Shown here piece after piece: positions 36,760 through 47,150 of a stretch of DNA of 64,000 bases. This DNA is from Bacteroides sp. GTDB lineage: Bacteria > Bacteroidota > Bacteroidia > Bacteroidales > Bacteroidaceae. Each line of letters opens with the position of its first letter. The first letter of the stretch is position 1. Where the stretch lies: the NCBI GenBank assembly GCA_019414665.1, contig DXLO01000005.1, positions 29,174 to 93,173 on the forward strand. Reading direction: 5' to 3'. The notes under the pieces are model-generated. The model did no database searches and was not told the DNA's origin. It saw only the letters and a program-made list of their open reading frames with translations. A program made the translations under genes and the position numbers.

Positions 36760-37033
36760 ACTAGATCCGTTGATACACTCGCAACTGCGTCTGGCGATTA
36801 TGTCTATCCTATTATCGGTAGATGAGGCCGACTTTGTATACTTGAAAGAGAAGACTGAATCTACTGCCGGTAATCTCAGTGTGCAACTGGATAAACTGAG
36901 CAAGGCGGGATACATTCAGGTAGAGAAAGAGTTTGTCGGAAAAAAGACTCGTACATCGTGCCGGATTACAGAAACAGGCAGAAAAGCGATGGAAGAATAT
37001 ATAAAGGCACTGAAGACTTATCTGGATTTGTAG
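36749..37033 (+). CDS. Winged-helix transcriptional regulator (HTH_34 type)
   Basis: 94-aa DNA-binding protein. IHSQLRLAIMSILL starts the first helix. DFVYLKEKTESTAGNLSVQLDKLSKAGYIQVEKEFVG covers the recognition helix and the wing, followed by RITETGRKAMEEY. This fits the winged-helix group near MarR/ArsR, called HTH_34. It overlaps the membrane-protein gene by 11 bp and probably represses their shared promoter through the two AGTTTAT-type palindromes. No sensing domain is present, so the signal may come through the membrane partner or a small ligand. Confidence 0.85.
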   Translation: MLAELDPLIHSQLRLAIMSILLSVDEADFVYLKEKTESTAGNLSVQLDKLSKAGYIQVEKEFVGKKTRTSCRITETGRKAMEEYIKALKTYLDL

Positions 37034-37287
37034 GATAAGAGAAACACGTTCGGAAAGAAGAAAAGGTAGAGGCCGGAATTCCAATTCAAGAAAGAAGAGC
37101 TATTGGTTTAGATAAGTGTCCGATAAACATATATGAATATGAGCTTATCAGCATTGTTCCTGTAGATAACCTGCATAGCTGAATTCTGTAGGATAATTGC
37201 TTGTTCATCAATACTCTATCTTTGGATTGAAGATTCTTGTCAGACTGCAATAATTGATTTGTACGCTAATCATCCTAATCTGTAATA
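37034..37287. other. Spacer between convergent regulator and alaS genes
   Basis: 254 bp before the shared terminator. No gene, RNA or repeat is recognised. Confidence 0.5.
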
Positions 37288-37333
37288 AAAAAGGTTCTAT
37301 CACCCCATAGCGGGAAAATGATAGAACCTTTTT
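37288..37333. terminator. Bidirectional terminator before alaS end
   Basis: AAAAAGGTTCTATCA at 37288-37302 pairs perfectly with 37319-37333. The stem ends in A/T tracts on both sides, so it serves alaS on the minus strand and the plus-strand operon. Confidence 0.85.
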
Positions 37334-37357
37334 GTATTTTATTCTTGTAATTTACAA

Positions 37358-39976
37358 TCAGAAACCAGCCAGGCTTACAATCTTGTCGACTGCTGCACTA
37401 AGTCCGTCAGGATTCTTACCGCCGGCAGTTGCAAAGTGAGGCTGACCACCACCACCACCTTGGATCAGTTTGGCAGCTTCGCGAACCAGTTGTCCGGCAT
37501 TCAGTCCGGCCTTCACCTGATCGTCGCTCATGGTAACAGTAAGCAACGGCTTGTTTTCGAATACGCTACCAATTACTACGAACAAGTTTTCAGGGAACTG
37601 TCCTTTCAACTGGAAGGCAATATTCTTGACTGCGTCAGCTGGCATCGGAAGAACAGCCTGAATAACTTTCACACCGTTGATTTCTTTTGCACCTTCAATC
37701 AGCTTGTTCTTTACAGCAGCTTCTTTTTCCTTCATGAATTCTTCCATCTGTTTCTTCAGACCGGCATTTTCTTCGATGTATTTCGAGATAGCGGCTTTCA
37801 GGTCGGGAGCGTTGTTGAACAAAGCTTTCAGATCGTTGATAGTATCTTGTACAGTATCGAACATTTCTTCAACCTTCGCACCTGTAACAGCTTCGATACG
37901 GCGTACACCGGCAGCAACAGAGCTTTCTGAGATAATCTTCACCATACCAATCTTTCCTGTTGCCGATACGTGAGTACCACCACAGAATTCGATAGATGAA
38001 CCGAACTGTACGACACGTACTTCGTCGCCATATTTTTCACCGAACAAAGCGATTGCACCCAGTTCTTTTGCCTTTTCGATAGGCAGGTTACGGTATTCAG
38101 TCAAAGGAACGTTTTCGCGGATTTTAGCATTAACCAGATGTTCTACTTCGCGAATCTGTTCCGGAGTTACTTTCTGGAAATGAGAGAAGTCGAAACGCAA
38201 AGAGTCAGGAGTAACAAGAGAACCCTTCTGTTCTACGTGAGTACCCAGTACCTGACGCAATGCTTCGTCCAGCAAGTGTGTACAAGAGTGGTTGGCTGCA
38301 CAAGCTGCACGTTTGTCTGTATCTACACATGCCATCATCGGAGCTTCCAGATGTTCCGGAAGTTTCTTTGCTATATGGATAGGAAGATTGTTTTCCTTCT
38401 TGGTATCGATGATATCGATAGTTTCGAATTCGCTTACCAATACACCGGTATCACCTACCTGACCACCACTTTCTGCATAGAACGGAGTATCGCTCAATAC
38501 AATCTGGTAAAGTGTCTGATTCTTCTGCTTAATCTGACGGTAACGCAGGATGCTTGTTTCGTATTCAGTATAGTCGTAACCTACGAAAGTTGTTTCTCCT
38601 TCTTTCAGTGTAACCCAGTCGCCTGTTTCTACGGCAGCAGCATTACGTGCGCGTTCTTTCTGTTTCTGCATTTCAGCTTCAAAGCCTTTTACGTCGGCAG
38701 TCAGACCATTTTCACGCAAAATAAGTTCAGTCAAGTCGAATGGGAATCCGAATGTATCATACAGTGTAAATGCGTCTACACCGCTGATTTCAGTCTTACC
38801 GGCAGCTTTAGTTTCAGCCATTGTCTTGTCGAGCAGACGGATACCTGTTTCCAGTGTACGGAGGAATGATTCTTCTTCTTCCTTCATAACTTTCTCGATC
38901 AATGCCTGCTGTGCTTTCAGTTCAGGATAAGCACCACCCATATTTTCAATCAGTACAGGAAGCAACTTATACATGAATACTTGTTTCTGTCCGAGGAAAG
39001 TGTAAGCGTAGCGAACGGCACGGCGCAGGATTCGGCGGATTACGTAACCAGCCTTTGCATTAGACGGCAACTGTCCGTCGGTAATAGAGAAAGCGATGGT
39101 ACGGATATGGTCGGCTACTACGCGCATAGCTACGTCTACCTTTTCATCGTCGCCATACTTCTTGCCAGACAAATCGCCGATTGCCTTGATGATAGGCTGG
39201 AAAACGTCAGTATCGTAGTTGGATGTCTTGCCTTGCAAAGTACGTACCAGACGTTCGAATCCCATACCGGTATCGATAACTTTTGCTGGAAGCGGTTCCA
39301 GTGTTCCGTCAGCCTTACGGTTGTACTGCATGAACACCAGGTTCCAGATTTCGATAACCTGCGGATGATCTTTGTTAACCAGTTCACGTCCCGGAACGGC
39401 AGCCTTTTCTTCAGCCGAACGCGAGTCGATATGAATTTCTGAACAAGGACCGCAAGGACCTGTATCACCCATTTCCCAGAAATTATCGTGTTTGTTACCG
39501 TTGATGATATGATCTTCTGGGAAGAATTGTCCCCAGTAGCCTGCTGCTTCGTCATCGCGGGAAATACCTTCGCTCGGGCTTCCTTCGAATACGGTTACAT
39601 ACAGATCTTTCGGATCAAGTTTCAGTACGCTTACCAGGTATTCGTATGCCCAGCTGATAGCCTCTTTCTTGAAGTAGTCGCCGAAAGACCAGTTACCCAG
39701 CATTTCGAACATGGTATGATGGTATGTATCGTGACCTACTTCTTCCAGGTCGTTATGTTTTCCACTCACACGCAAGCACTTCTGTGAGTCGGTTACACGT
39801 TTGTATTTCGCAGGATGGTTACCCAGAATAATATCTTTAAACTGGTTCATACCTGCATTGGTGAACATCAATGTCGGGTCGTCTTTGATGACCATCGGTG
39901 CTGAAGGCACAATCTGATGTCCTTTCGACTCAAAGAATTTTACAAATGAGTCGCGGATTTCGTTTGCTGTCAACAT
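37358..39976 (-). CDS. alaS: Alanyl-tRNA synthetase
   Basis: 872-aa cytoplasmic class II synthetase that charges tRNA-Ala. The N-terminal catalytic core reads [17 protein letters not shown] and [13 protein letters not shown]. The editing domain has the zinc-type motif in [12 protein letters not shown] and later [10 protein letters not shown]. The C-terminal domain has [14 protein letters not shown]. Length is normal. A -7 box (TATCTTTG on the gene strand, 40021-40028) lies just upstream, and a strong terminator follows the gene. It diverges from the M23 peptidase gene. Confidence 0.97.
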   Translation of the reverse strand: MLTANEIRDSFVKFFESKGHQIVPSAPMVIKDDPTLMFTNAGMNQFKDIILGNHPAKYKRVTDSQKCLRVSGKHNDLEEVGHDTYHHTMFEMLGNWSFGDYFKKEAISWAYEYLVSVLKLDPKDLYVTVFEGSPSEGISRDDEAAGYWGQFFPEDHIINGNKHDNFWEMGDTGPCGPCSEIHIDSRSAEEKAAVPGRELVNKDHPQVIEIWNLVFMQYNRKADGTLEPLPAKVIDTGMGFERLVRTLQGKTSNYDTDVFQPIIKAIGDLSGKKYGDDEKVDVAMRVVADHIRTIAFSITDGQLPSNAKAGYVIRRILRRAVRYAYTFLGQKQVFMYKLLPVLIENMGGAYPELKAQQALIEKVMKEEEESFLRTLETGIRLLDKTMAETKAAGKTEISGVDAFTLYDTFGFPFDLTELILRENGLTADVKGFEAEMQKQKERARNAAAVETGDWVTLKEGETTFVGYDYTEYETSILRYRQIKQKNQTLYQIVLSDTPFYAESGGQVGDTGVLVSEFETIDIIDTKKENNLPIHIAKKLPEHLEAPMMACVDTDKRAACAANHSCTHLLDEALRQVLGTHVEQKGSLVTPDSLRFDFSHFQKVTPEQIREVEHLVNAKIRENVPLTEYRNLPIEKAKELGAIALFGEKYGDEVRVVQFGSSIEFCGGTHVSATGKIGMVKIISESSVAAGVRRIEAVTGAKVEEMFDTVQDTINDLKALFNNAPDLKAAISKYIEENAGLKKQMEEFMKEKEAAVKNKLIEGAKEINGVKVIQAVLPMPADAVKNIAFQLKGQFPENLFVVIGSVFENKPLLTVTMSDDQVKAGLNAGQLVREAAKLIQGGGGGQPHFATAGGKNPDGLSAAVDKIVSLAGF

Positions 39977-40110
39977 AATGCTTATAATGTCTTGTAGTTA
40001 ATATTCTCAAAATTGATTTGCAAAGATAATCGGTTTTATTATTTTTGTCCGTATGTTTGATGCAAAAACTTGACATGTTGCATCTTAAAATTTTTCAAAA
40101 TTAGATTTGA

Positions 40111-41079
40111 ATGCGTAAAGTCTATTATATTTATAATCCGAAAACGCGTACATACGACCGTATTTATCCCACTATGCGCCAGCGGGCGATGAGCTATTTG
40201 CGGCGTCTGTTTGTGGGTATGGGACTGGGTGCAGGATGTTTTATCATCCTGTTGCTGATTTTCGGTTCTCCTTCGGAAAAGGACCTGCGTGTGGAAAATT
40301 CGCGCTTACTTTCACAATATCATATTTTATCTACCCGTCTGGACGAGGCTCTTGGTGTGATGCAGCAGCTTCAGCAGCGTGATGATAATCTGTACCGGGT
40401 GATTATGCAGGCAGATCCCGTGGCGGATGCCTTGCGTTCGGCCAGTTACGGTAAAACGAACCGTTACGAGGATTTGATGGATATGGCAAATGCCAAGCTG
40501 GTAGTGAATACTACTCAGAAGATGGACTTGCTTTCACGTCAGATTTATATGCAGTCGAAATCGTTTGACGAGGTGGTAGAGTTGTGTAAGAAACAGGATG
40601 ATATGCTGGCATGTATTCCTGCTATCCAGCCGGTGGCCAACAAGGATTTGAAGCAGACGGCTTCGGGATATGGAAATCGTATCGACCCTATTTATAAGAC
40701 TGTTAAGTTTCATGCGGGCATGGACTTTTCGGCAAACGTGGGTACACCGGTGTATGCCACTGGAAACGGTACGGTACAGAAAGCAGGCTGGGAAGGATTG
40801 TATGGCAACTGTATTGTCATTAATCATGGTTTCGGTTATGTCACCCGATATGCTCACTTGAGTAAAATTGATGTGAAGGTAGGGCAGAAAGTAGTGCGTG
40901 GAGAAACTATTGGCAAGGTAGGAAGTACGGGAAAGAGTACCGGACCGCATTTACACTACGAAGTGCATCTGAAAGGGCAGATTATGAATCCGGTGAACTA
41001 TTACTTCATGGATTTGGATGCGGATGATTACGACAAGATGATTCAGATTGCTGCCAATCACGGTAAGGTATTCGATTAA
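40111..41079 (+). CDS. M23-family metallopeptidase, membrane-anchored
   Basis: 322-aa cell-wall peptidase or cell-wall regulator. A short cytoplasmic end (RKVYYIYNPKTRTYDRIYP) is followed by one membrane segment at about 35-53, a coiled-coil-like stretch (about 56-95) and the LytM domain. Zinc ligands are intact: His201 and Asp205 (HAGMD) and His282 in HLH. His249 (YAHL) fits the catalytic position, so it should be active. It acts in the periplasm, probably on peptide cross-links, perhaps in division or elongation. The MerR-type gene follows after 24 nt and is probably co-transcribed. Confidence 0.9.
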   Translation: MRKVYYIYNPKTRTYDRIYPTMRQRAMSYLRRLFVGMGLGAGCFIILLLIFGSPSEKDLRVENSRLLSQYHILSTRLDEALGVMQQLQQRDDNLYRVIMQADPVADALRSASYGKTNRYEDLMDMANAKLVVNTTQKMDLLSRQIYMQSKSFDEVVELCKKQDDMLACIPAIQPVANKDLKQTASGYGNRIDPIYKTVKFHAGMDFSANVGTPVYATGNGTVQKAGWEGLYGNCIVINHGFGYVTRYAHLSKIDVKVGQKVVRGETIGKVGSTGKSTGPHLHYEVHLKGQIMNPVNYYFMDLDADDYDKMIQIAANHGKVFD

Positions 41080-41103
41080 TATTACAGACTAAACAGAAAG
41101 GAC

Positions 41104-41451
41104 ATGGCTTTGAAGAGCGATAAAAATTTGAAATTATATTATTCTATTCGTGAAGTGGCGGAAATGTTTGATGTAAACGAGTCGCTTTTGCGCTATTGGG
41201 AGAAGGAGTTTCCTATAATTGCTCCCAAGAAGGCGGGAGGAAATATCCGGCAGTATACGAAAGAGGATATTGAAAATATTCGCCTGGTATATCATCTTGT
41301 AAAAGAAAAGAAAATGACTCTTGCCGGAGCCAGACAGCGTTTGAAGCAGAATAAAGAAAGCATTCGTGATACGGCCGAAATCATCGACCGCTTGCGGCGT
41401 ATCAAAGAAGATTTGCTCAGTATACGTAAGGAGCTGGATTATCTCACCTGA
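41104..41451 (+). CDS. MerR-family transcriptional regulator
   Basis: 115-aa protein made almost wholly of a MerR-type DNA-binding domain: YYSIREVAEMFDVNESLLRYWEKEFP, then KAGGNIRQYTKEDIENIRLVYHLV. A short C-terminal coiled coil (about 85-115) gives dimerisation. No cysteine effector motif is present, so it is not a classical metal sensor. It is of the short type common in Bacteroidetes beside cell-wall genes. It is downstream of the M23 peptidase, and the two may be functionally tied. Target genes are unknown. Confidence 0.85.
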   Translation: MALKSDKNLKLYYSIREVAEMFDVNESLLRYWEKEFPIIAPKKAGGNIRQYTKEDIENIRLVYHLVKEKKMTLAGARQRLKQNKESIRDTAEIIDRLRRIKEDLLSIRKELDYLT

Positions 41452-41565
41452 TGCTTGCAGGTGTGAATTGTTTGGCTGGTGACTTAATTCTAGGTCTTTT
41501 TAAGCGATCATCAGACTTTTTCCGGACGTCGTATATGCGAGGAAACAACGAAAAACAACAATAAA

Positions 41566-41610
41566 AATGGCATATGAAGTGATTATGGTTTATCATCTTC
41601 ATATGCCATT
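41566..41610. terminator. Bidirectional terminator, merR-like/spoT-like
   Basis: AATGGCATATGAAG at 41566-41579 pairs perfectly with 41597-41610. A-tracts lie on the left and a T-tract on the right. Seventeen bases of it (41567-41583) recur at 63979-63995 at the right edge. Confidence 0.7.
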
Positions 41611-41697
41611 GTATTTTTTAGGGATATTTGCTGAATATCTTTATTTCGTCTTAATGGTTGTAATCTGTTATTGTCATCATCAGAAAGATACGTCTTT

Positions 41698-43971
41698 TTA
41701 GTCGGCAATTGTATCTTCAAAGTTTTCGATACGGGTTACTTTCTTGATGTGATCTATCTTTTTGAGGTTTGTACAGATGGTATTCACATCATCTACATCG
41801 TGTACGTAAAGCTGAATGCGACCTTCGAAAATACCATCGTTCGATTCAATATTCAATTTATGAATATTTACATTCAACTGTTGAGATATAACTTGTGTAA
41901 CTTGATTGAGGACTCCTATGCCGTCTATACCTTTAATGTATACATTGACCGGGAAGTTTAATGCTTTGCCTGTTTCCCATTCTACAGCAAGCAGTCGGTT
42001 ACCGAAACTGGTCTTCAGCTGGGCTGCAATCGGGCACTGGCGTTTATGAATGACAATACGGTTGTTATCGTCAATGTAACCAAGTACATCATCCCCCGGA
42101 ATCGGTTTACAGCAATCAGCCAGAATGTAATTCTTCTGAATGGCATCAGGAGTCAGCTTGATGATTTTCTTTTTGTCTATATTCAGTGCAGGCTGTTCAG
42201 CTTGTTTCTCTTCCTGCTTGTTTTTACTGGTTCCTCCGAATGCAAAGCTGATATATTTCTTCCAGTTGGTAGGCGATGGCTTTTCCTTCAGTTCGTTTTT
42301 GTCTGCTTCACCTAATGAGAATATTCCCTGACCGATATTTAAGGTCAGTTCATCGTAATTCTTTACGTGATGCAGGTTGCAGAGCTTCTTGATATTCTCA
42401 TCATTTGACGGCAGGTTTTCCTGATGGAAGAAATCGGTAAGCATATCTTCACCTTTCTGCTGCATCTCTTTCTTTTCACGCTTCAGAATAGCTTGTATCT
42501 TAGCTTTGGCTTTTGCTGTGGTGGCAAAGTTTATCCACGAAGGCTGTACCTTTTGTGATTTGGAAGTAAGTATTTCTACCTGATCACCACTTTGTAGCTT
42601 GTGGCTTAGTGGAACCAGTTTATGGTTTACCTTAGCTCCGATACAGTGACTGCCCAGGAATGTATGGATAGAGAAAGCAAAATCGAGTGCCGTACAGTTT
42701 TGCGGCATAGTCTTGATTTCTCCTTTGGGGGTGAAGACAAAAATTTCGGATGCAAACAGGTTCAGTTTGATGGTATCGAGGAAATCGAGCGCATCAGGCT
42801 GTGGATCGTCCAGAATTTCCTTAATGGTCTTCAGCCACTTGCTCAGTTCGCCTTCATCTTCACTGCCTCCACCTTCCTTGTATTTCCAGTGAGCTGCAAA
42901 TCCTTGCTCGGCAACGTCATTCATGCGTTCACTTCTGATTTGCACTTCAATCCATTGCCCTTTGTTACTCATCAGTGTCACGTGCAGTGCCTGATAGCCA
43001 TTAGCTTTCGGATGGCTTACCCAGTCGCGCAGACGGTCGGGGTGAGGCTTGTATATTTTCGAGATAGCTACATAGATATCGAAGCAGTCGTTCAGTTCCT
43101 CTTCTTCGTTTCTTGGAGTAAAGATGATGCGCACAGCAAGGATATCGTAGATTTCTTCGAACGTGATATGCTTGGTCTGCATCTTGTTCCAGATGGAATA
43201 AGGAGATTTTACACGTGCCAGAATGCGATAAGGTATTTTCATCTTATCCAGTTGTGCACGGATAGGAGCTGTAAACTCGGTAAAGACGCTTTCGCGCTCT
43301 GCCTGAGTAGCTTGCAGCTTGTCTTGTATCTCTTTGTAAGTTTCCGGATGTTCGTATTTGAAACTCAGGTCTTCCAGTTCTGTTTTTATGCGGTTCAGAC
43401 CTAGTCTGTTGGCAAGAGGAGCATAGATGTAAAGGGTTTCTCCCGCAATCTTATATTGTTTGCTGGGAAGCATGGAACCGAGGGTACGCATGTTGTGCAG
43501 ACGGTCGGCTATTTTTATCAGAATGACTCGGATGTCGTCATTCATTGTAAGCAGGAGCTTTTTGAAATTTTCAGCCTGAGCCGAGGCGCGGTCGCCGAAA
43601 ATGCCTCCGGATATTTTTGTCAGTCCGTCTACAATCTGTGCAATTTTAGGTCCGAACAGATTTTCTATATCTTCCACCGTATAGTCGGTATCCTCTACTA
43701 CATCATGCAGCAAAGCCGAACAGATGGAGGTAGACCCCAGTCCGATTTCTACACACGCAATGCGTGCTACCGCAATAGGGTGCAGTATATAAGGTTCGCC
43801 CGAACGGCGTCGTACACCTTTATGTGCTTGCTTGGCAAAATTAAATGCTTTGGTGATTATTTCTACTTTTTTGCGGTGCTTGCTTTCCAGGTATCGATCT
43901 AAAAGTTCTTGAAAGGCATCATTTATTTGCTTTTCATCTGCTTGCTCTTGTGTAAGTTTTTCATCCGTCAT
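41698..43971 (-). CDS. RelA/SpoT-family (p)ppGpp synthetase/hydrolase
   Basis: 757-aa long RSH enzyme that makes and breaks the alarmone (p)ppGpp. The HD hydrolase site is intact (His50 and His64, His89-Asp90 in LLHDVVEDT), so hydrolysis is expected. The synthetase domain follows (about 230-345, with SPYSIWNKMQTK and DILAVRII), then TGS (about 405-470, VFTPKGEIKTMP) and a C-terminal ACT domain (about 680-757). Bacteroides genomes usually carry two long RSH proteins, and this one with its HD motif fits the bifunctional SpoT/Rel type. A -7 box (TATTTTTG on the gene strand, 43997-44004) suggests its own promoter. Confidence 0.93.
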   Translation of the reverse strand: MTDEKLTQEQADEKQINDAFQELLDRYLESKHRKKVEIITKAFNFAKQAHKGVRRRSGEPYILHPIAVARIACVEIGLGSTSICSALLHDVVEDTDYTVEDIENLFGPKIAQIVDGLTKISGGIFGDRASAQAENFKKLLLTMNDDIRVILIKIADRLHNMRTLGSMLPSKQYKIAGETLYIYAPLANRLGLNRIKTELEDLSFKYEHPETYKEIQDKLQATQAERESVFTEFTAPIRAQLDKMKIPYRILARVKSPYSIWNKMQTKHITFEEIYDILAVRIIFTPRNEEEELNDCFDIYVAISKIYKPHPDRLRDWVSHPKANGYQALHVTLMSNKGQWIEVQIRSERMNDVAEQGFAAHWKYKEGGGSEDEGELSKWLKTIKEILDDPQPDALDFLDTIKLNLFASEIFVFTPKGEIKTMPQNCTALDFAFSIHTFLGSHCIGAKVNHKLVPLSHKLQSGDQVEILTSKSQKVQPSWINFATTAKAKAKIQAILKREKKEMQQKGEDMLTDFFHQENLPSNDENIKKLCNLHHVKNYDELTLNIGQGIFSLGEADKNELKEKPSPTNWKKYISFAFGGTSKNKQEEKQAEQPALNIDKKKIIKLTPDAIQKNYILADCCKPIPGDDVLGYIDDNNRIVIHKRQCPIAAQLKTSFGNRLLAVEWETGKALNFPVNVYIKGIDGIGVLNQVTQVISQQLNVNIHKLNIESNDGIFEGRIQLYVHDVDDVNTICTNLKKIDHIKKVTRIENFEDTIAD

Positions 43972-44078
43972 TGTATTACTCCCTTAATCTATATTGCAAA
44001 AATAAAGAAAATAAAGAATTTAACAAGTAGAATGAAGTTTTTTCTTACAAAGCTATGGAAAAGGAAGATAGAAAAATG

Positions 44079-44121
44079 AAAAACCATCCTGACAAATCTT
44101 GGGATTGTCGGGATGGTTTTT
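44079..44121 (-). terminator. Terminator of the parA-parB-DUF5683-lytic transglycosylase operon
   Basis: The arms at 44079-44095 and 44105-44121 pair over 17 bp with one G-T pair, with A/T tracts at both ends. It is 28 nt past the transglycosylase stop. Confidence 0.85.
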
Positions 44122-44149
44122 ATGATATTTCGGTGTAAAAATATGATAC

Positions 44150-45409
44150 TTATCGGATGCGGAGTGATCTTCCGGCACGTATGTTACTGCCTTTGATTCC
44201 GTTCAATCTGCGTAACTGCGATACGCTTACTCCATATTTGGCTGCAATGCCTCCCAAGGTTTCTCCGTTTCTGATTCTGTGATAAACGGCTTTTCCTGAT
44301 TTGGCAGACGATTTAATATCGGCTACTTCTACTTTGCTGCGTCGTGTCTGATAGACCTCCGGTTTATAGTTATAGATGCTGTCTTCGTTTTCGAGGAAAC
44401 AGCTCATCATCTTGTTGGACAGGCGAAGCGCATAAGGCTTCTCATTTCCAGGAATGATATCTTTTTTAAACTCCGGATTCAAGGCACGAAGCTCATCGAT
44501 GTTTGAGTTGCATACGGCGGCTATCTGCTGGAGGTTGAGCGGACGAGATATGTGTATAGTATCTGTTCCTTCCGGCATTCTCATTTCCAGCGGGCTGATG
44601 TTATGCTCACAGTAATAGGTCATGATATAGTTTGCAGCGATAAATGCCGGCACATATCCACGAGTTTCCTGAGGCAGATAATTGTATAGCTTCCAGAAGT
44701 CCTTTTCTCCTCCCGAACGTCGGATAGCTTTGTTTATTGTGCCCGGACCGCAATTGTAAGCCGCAAGTACCAGATTCCAGTCGTGATAGATATCGTATAA
44801 GTCTTTCAGATAACGTGCTGCGGCACGAGTAGATTTGATCGGGTCACGACGTTCGTCTATCAGACTGGTTACTTGCAGTCCGTAAATTTTACCTGTAGCC
44901 AGCATGAACTGCCATAAGCCTACGGCTCCCTGACGGGAAGTTGCCATCGGGTTTAAGGCCGATTCGATTACAGGAAGATATTTTAACTCCAGCGGCAGGT
45001 CGTGCAAGTCGAGTGCCTCTTCGAAGATGGGCATGTAGAAATTATTAGCACTCAGCATGAATGCAATCTTCTGTCGCAAGCGGGTAGCATACATGTCGAT
45101 AAATTTGCGCACCACTTCGTTATACGGCATTTCGATGATGGCCGGAATACGTTGCAGACGATCCATGTAGATAGAGTCGCTTACTTCCGGATTGGTAGAA
45201 GTCGCAGTACAGTTTTCTCCCAGATTGATATAATTTTTCGAAATCCAGTCCAGATATAAACTGTCTGTTTCAGAAAGCATACCTTCGGGCAAATCGGCAG
45301 CTGCCTCCACACCTGAACTGGAGCGGACGACAATACTCTTTTCCGTTTGTTGGGCAAAGAGGGGCGAAAAGCTAAGGAAGGCGAGTATGCCAATACATAG
45401 TTTTTTCAT
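44150..45409 (-). CDS. MltD-like lytic transglycosylase with LysM domain, exported
   Basis: 419-aa murein-cleaving enzyme. Signal peptide about 1-19 (ending LFA). The SLT domain has catalytic Glu149 in LPVIESALNP, then GAVGLWQFM and NLVLAAYNCGPGT. One LysM peptidoglycan-binding repeat is at about 376-419 (RIRNGETLGGIAAKYGVS). It acts in the periplasm on glycan strands. It is the last gene of the parA-parB-DUF5683 operon, with 3 nt to the gene before, an order that is conserved in many Bacteroidetes. The link between chromosome partition and wall remodelling is inferred only from gene order. Confidence 0.92.
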   Translation of the reverse strand: MKKLCIGILAFLSFSPLFAQQTEKSIVVRSSSGVEAAADLPEGMLSETDSLYLDWISKNYINLGENCTATSTNPEVSDSIYMDRLQRIPAIIEMPYNEVVRKFIDMYATRLRQKIAFMLSANNFYMPIFEEALDLHDLPLELKYLPVIESALNPMATSRQGAVGLWQFMLATGKIYGLQVTSLIDERRDPIKSTRAAARYLKDLYDIYHDWNLVLAAYNCGPGTINKAIRRSGGEKDFWKLYNYLPQETRGYVPAFIAANYIMTYYCEHNISPLEMRMPEGTDTIHISRPLNLQQIAAVCNSNIDELRALNPEFKKDIIPGNEKPYALRLSNKMMSCFLENEDSIYNYKPEVYQTRRSKVEVADIKSSAKSGKAVYHRIRNGETLGGIAAKYGVSVSQLRRLNGIKGSNIRAGRSLRIR

Positions 45410-45412
45410 AAT

Positions 45413-46207
45413 TTAAAATCTAATACTGCATTGCAAGCCTATTCCTTGAGGAAGCTTGCGGTATGCATCGTTAAATATTGCAGGTTCCAGTGTCATTCCC
45501 AGATCGTTCGATATATCGAAGTTCGATAGCTCAGCGTCGACATATGCGTCGATTACCGACAACAGATAAACCCCGATGAAAGCAATTATACTTAAATCTC
45601 GCTGACGACGGAAGACATCTTTTCGTTTACGGAACAACTCTTGATAATAATCGAGTCTGTTTTGTACATCTTCTTTGGTATATCCGGCTGGCAGGAAATC
45701 CATATAACTGTCGTTATTCGGATTGTCACTCATGATGTCCTGATATGCCTGTGTATAATCCTTATACATCTTGCTGTTCCAGGTCAATGCATAAGTACAT
45801 CCCACGAAACCTCCATAAACGATAGGCAGTTTCCAATACTTCCGGTTGTATATCTGACCTGCTCCGGGTATGGCAAGCGACAGCCAGATAGAATTATTGG
45901 GAGTGGGAAGCCATTTCTTTTTCTCCTTTATGGTTACAGGTTTCCGGCTTTGCAAAGAGTCACTCTGACGCATAAGTCTGGCCGTATCTACCGGAGCTTC
46001 CAGTTCCTCGATGCGCTTTTGACGTATATTCAGCGTATCGGGTAAAGCAAGGCGGTCGGCCACGTTTTGTGCGCGTATCGAATCGGCATTCAGTAAGCCT
46101 TTCCGGTGCTTGAGTGCACGTTGTGCATATCCTTCCGTACTTCCTCCCCATGCGAAACAGAGTATCAGTACGATATACAATACATATGTAAACGATCGTT
46201 CTCTCAA
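45413..46207 (-). CDS. DUF5683 membrane protein
   Basis: 264-aa protein with an N-terminal signal or anchor (about 8-27) and a basic linker. The DUF5683 region is marked by IPGAGQIYNRKYWKLPIVYGGF with hydrophobic segments, and a second one (LSIIAFIGVYLLSVIDAYVDAEL) near residue 210. The family is found across Bacteroidetes, usually between parB and a lytic transglycosylase as here. Its function is unknown. The C-terminus GLQCSIRF could be a beta-strand at the envelope. It lies 12 nt after parB and 3 nt before the transglycosylase. Confidence 0.85.
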   Translation of the reverse strand: MRERSFTYVLYIVLILCFAWGGSTEGYAQRALKHRKGLLNADSIRAQNVADRLALPDTLNIRQKRIEELEAPVDTARLMRQSDSLQSRKPVTIKEKKKWLPTPNNSIWLSLAIPGAGQIYNRKYWKLPIVYGGFVGCTYALTWNSKMYKDYTQAYQDIMSDNPNNDSYMDFLPAGYTKEDVQNRLDYYQELFRKRKDVFRRQRDLSIIAFIGVYLLSVIDAYVDAELSNFDISNDLGMTLEPAIFNDAYRKLPQGIGLQCSIRF

Positions 46208-46219
46208 AACTTGTCCTTT

Positions 46220-47119
46220 TTATTCTTTTGGTTTCAATGAGTCCAGTATCTCCATGATTCTTTCCAGATCAGCTTCGTTGCTGAACGGGATACTGATTTT
46301 ACCTTTTCCTTTGTTGCTGCACGAAAGCTGCACCTTTGTACCGAAGAAGGTACACAGATGATTTTGCAACATCGTATATTCTTCAGACAGTTTGGCGCCT
46401 TTGGGAGCAATCTTCTTGCCTCCCGACTCTACGCTTTCGCCGGCTGAAAGGGCTTTTACTATTTCTTCTACCTTGCGGACCGAATACCCTTGGGTGATTA
46501 TTTCGTTGAAAATACGTATCTGTGTCTTCGGGTCATCCAGCGCAAGCAAGGCACGTGCGTGCCCCATATCTATTTCTTTATTTTTCAGTGCAACCTGTAT
46601 CGGAGCAGGAAGTTTAAGCAGTCGCAGGTAATTGGCGATGGTAGTACGCTTCTTGCCTACACGTTCGCTCAGACGTTCCTGAGTCAGTTCATATTGTTCG
46701 ATCAGATGCTGGTAGGCGAGAGCTATTTCCAGCGAGTTCAAGTCCTCGCGCTGGATATTCTCTATCAGAGCCATTTCCATTACATTCTCATCGTCGGCAG
46801 TACGGATGTAAGCAGGAATAGTCTTCAGTCCTGCCTGTATAGAAGCACGGTAACGTCGTTCTCCTGCTATTATCTGATATGAATCCTCATTCAGCTTGCG
46901 TAAAGTGATAGGTTGTATGATGCCGATTTCAGCTATTGAGTCGGCAAGTTCTTGCAGGGCAATCGGATCGAACTCGCGGCGTGGCTGGTTCGGGTTTACC
47001 GAGATTTTACTCAGTTCCACTTCGTTGATGGAAGAAGAGCCCGAAGTCTTAACCTCGTCGTTTGTAGAAATCAGCGCGTCGAGTCCTCTGCCCAGTGCAA
47101 ATTTTTTCTGTACGGCCAT
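46220..47119 (-). CDS. parB: Chromosome-partitioning protein ParB
   Basis: 299-aa parS-binding CTP hydrolase of the chromosome segregation system. The N-terminal KFALGRGLDALI is the ParA-interaction start. VNPNQPRREFD and the CTP-binding GERRYR (86-91) are typical. The helix-turn-helix is at about 140-165 (LTQERLSERVGKKRTTIANYLRLLKLP). The C-terminal part carries the dimerisation domain. It follows parA after 31 nt. No obvious TGTTTCACGTGAAACA-type parS site is seen in the window, so the binding sites are presumably elsewhere. Confidence 0.95.
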   Translation of the reverse strand: MAVQKKFALGRGLDALISTNDEVKTSGSSSINEVELSKISVNPNQPRREFDPIALQELADSIAEIGIIQPITLRKLNEDSYQIIAGERRYRASIQAGLKTIPAYIRTADDENVMEMALIENIQREDLNSLEIALAYQHLIEQYELTQERLSERVGKKRTTIANYLRLLKLPAPIQVALKNKEIDMGHARALLALDDPKTQIRIFNEIITQGYSVRKVEEIVKALSAGESVESGGKKIAPKGAKLSEEYTMLQNHLCTFFGTKVQLSCSNKGKGKISIPFSNEADLERIMEILDSLKPKE

Positions 47120-47150
47120 ATTTGTTTATTCTTTCAGCTTTCTATGCTTC

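Noticed and set aside
41567..41701. A 44-codon frame starting MAYEVIMVYHLHMP inside the merR-like/spoT-like terminator
   Set aside because: It consists of the hairpin and the T-tract and runs into the spoT stop. The coding look comes from the inverted repeat.
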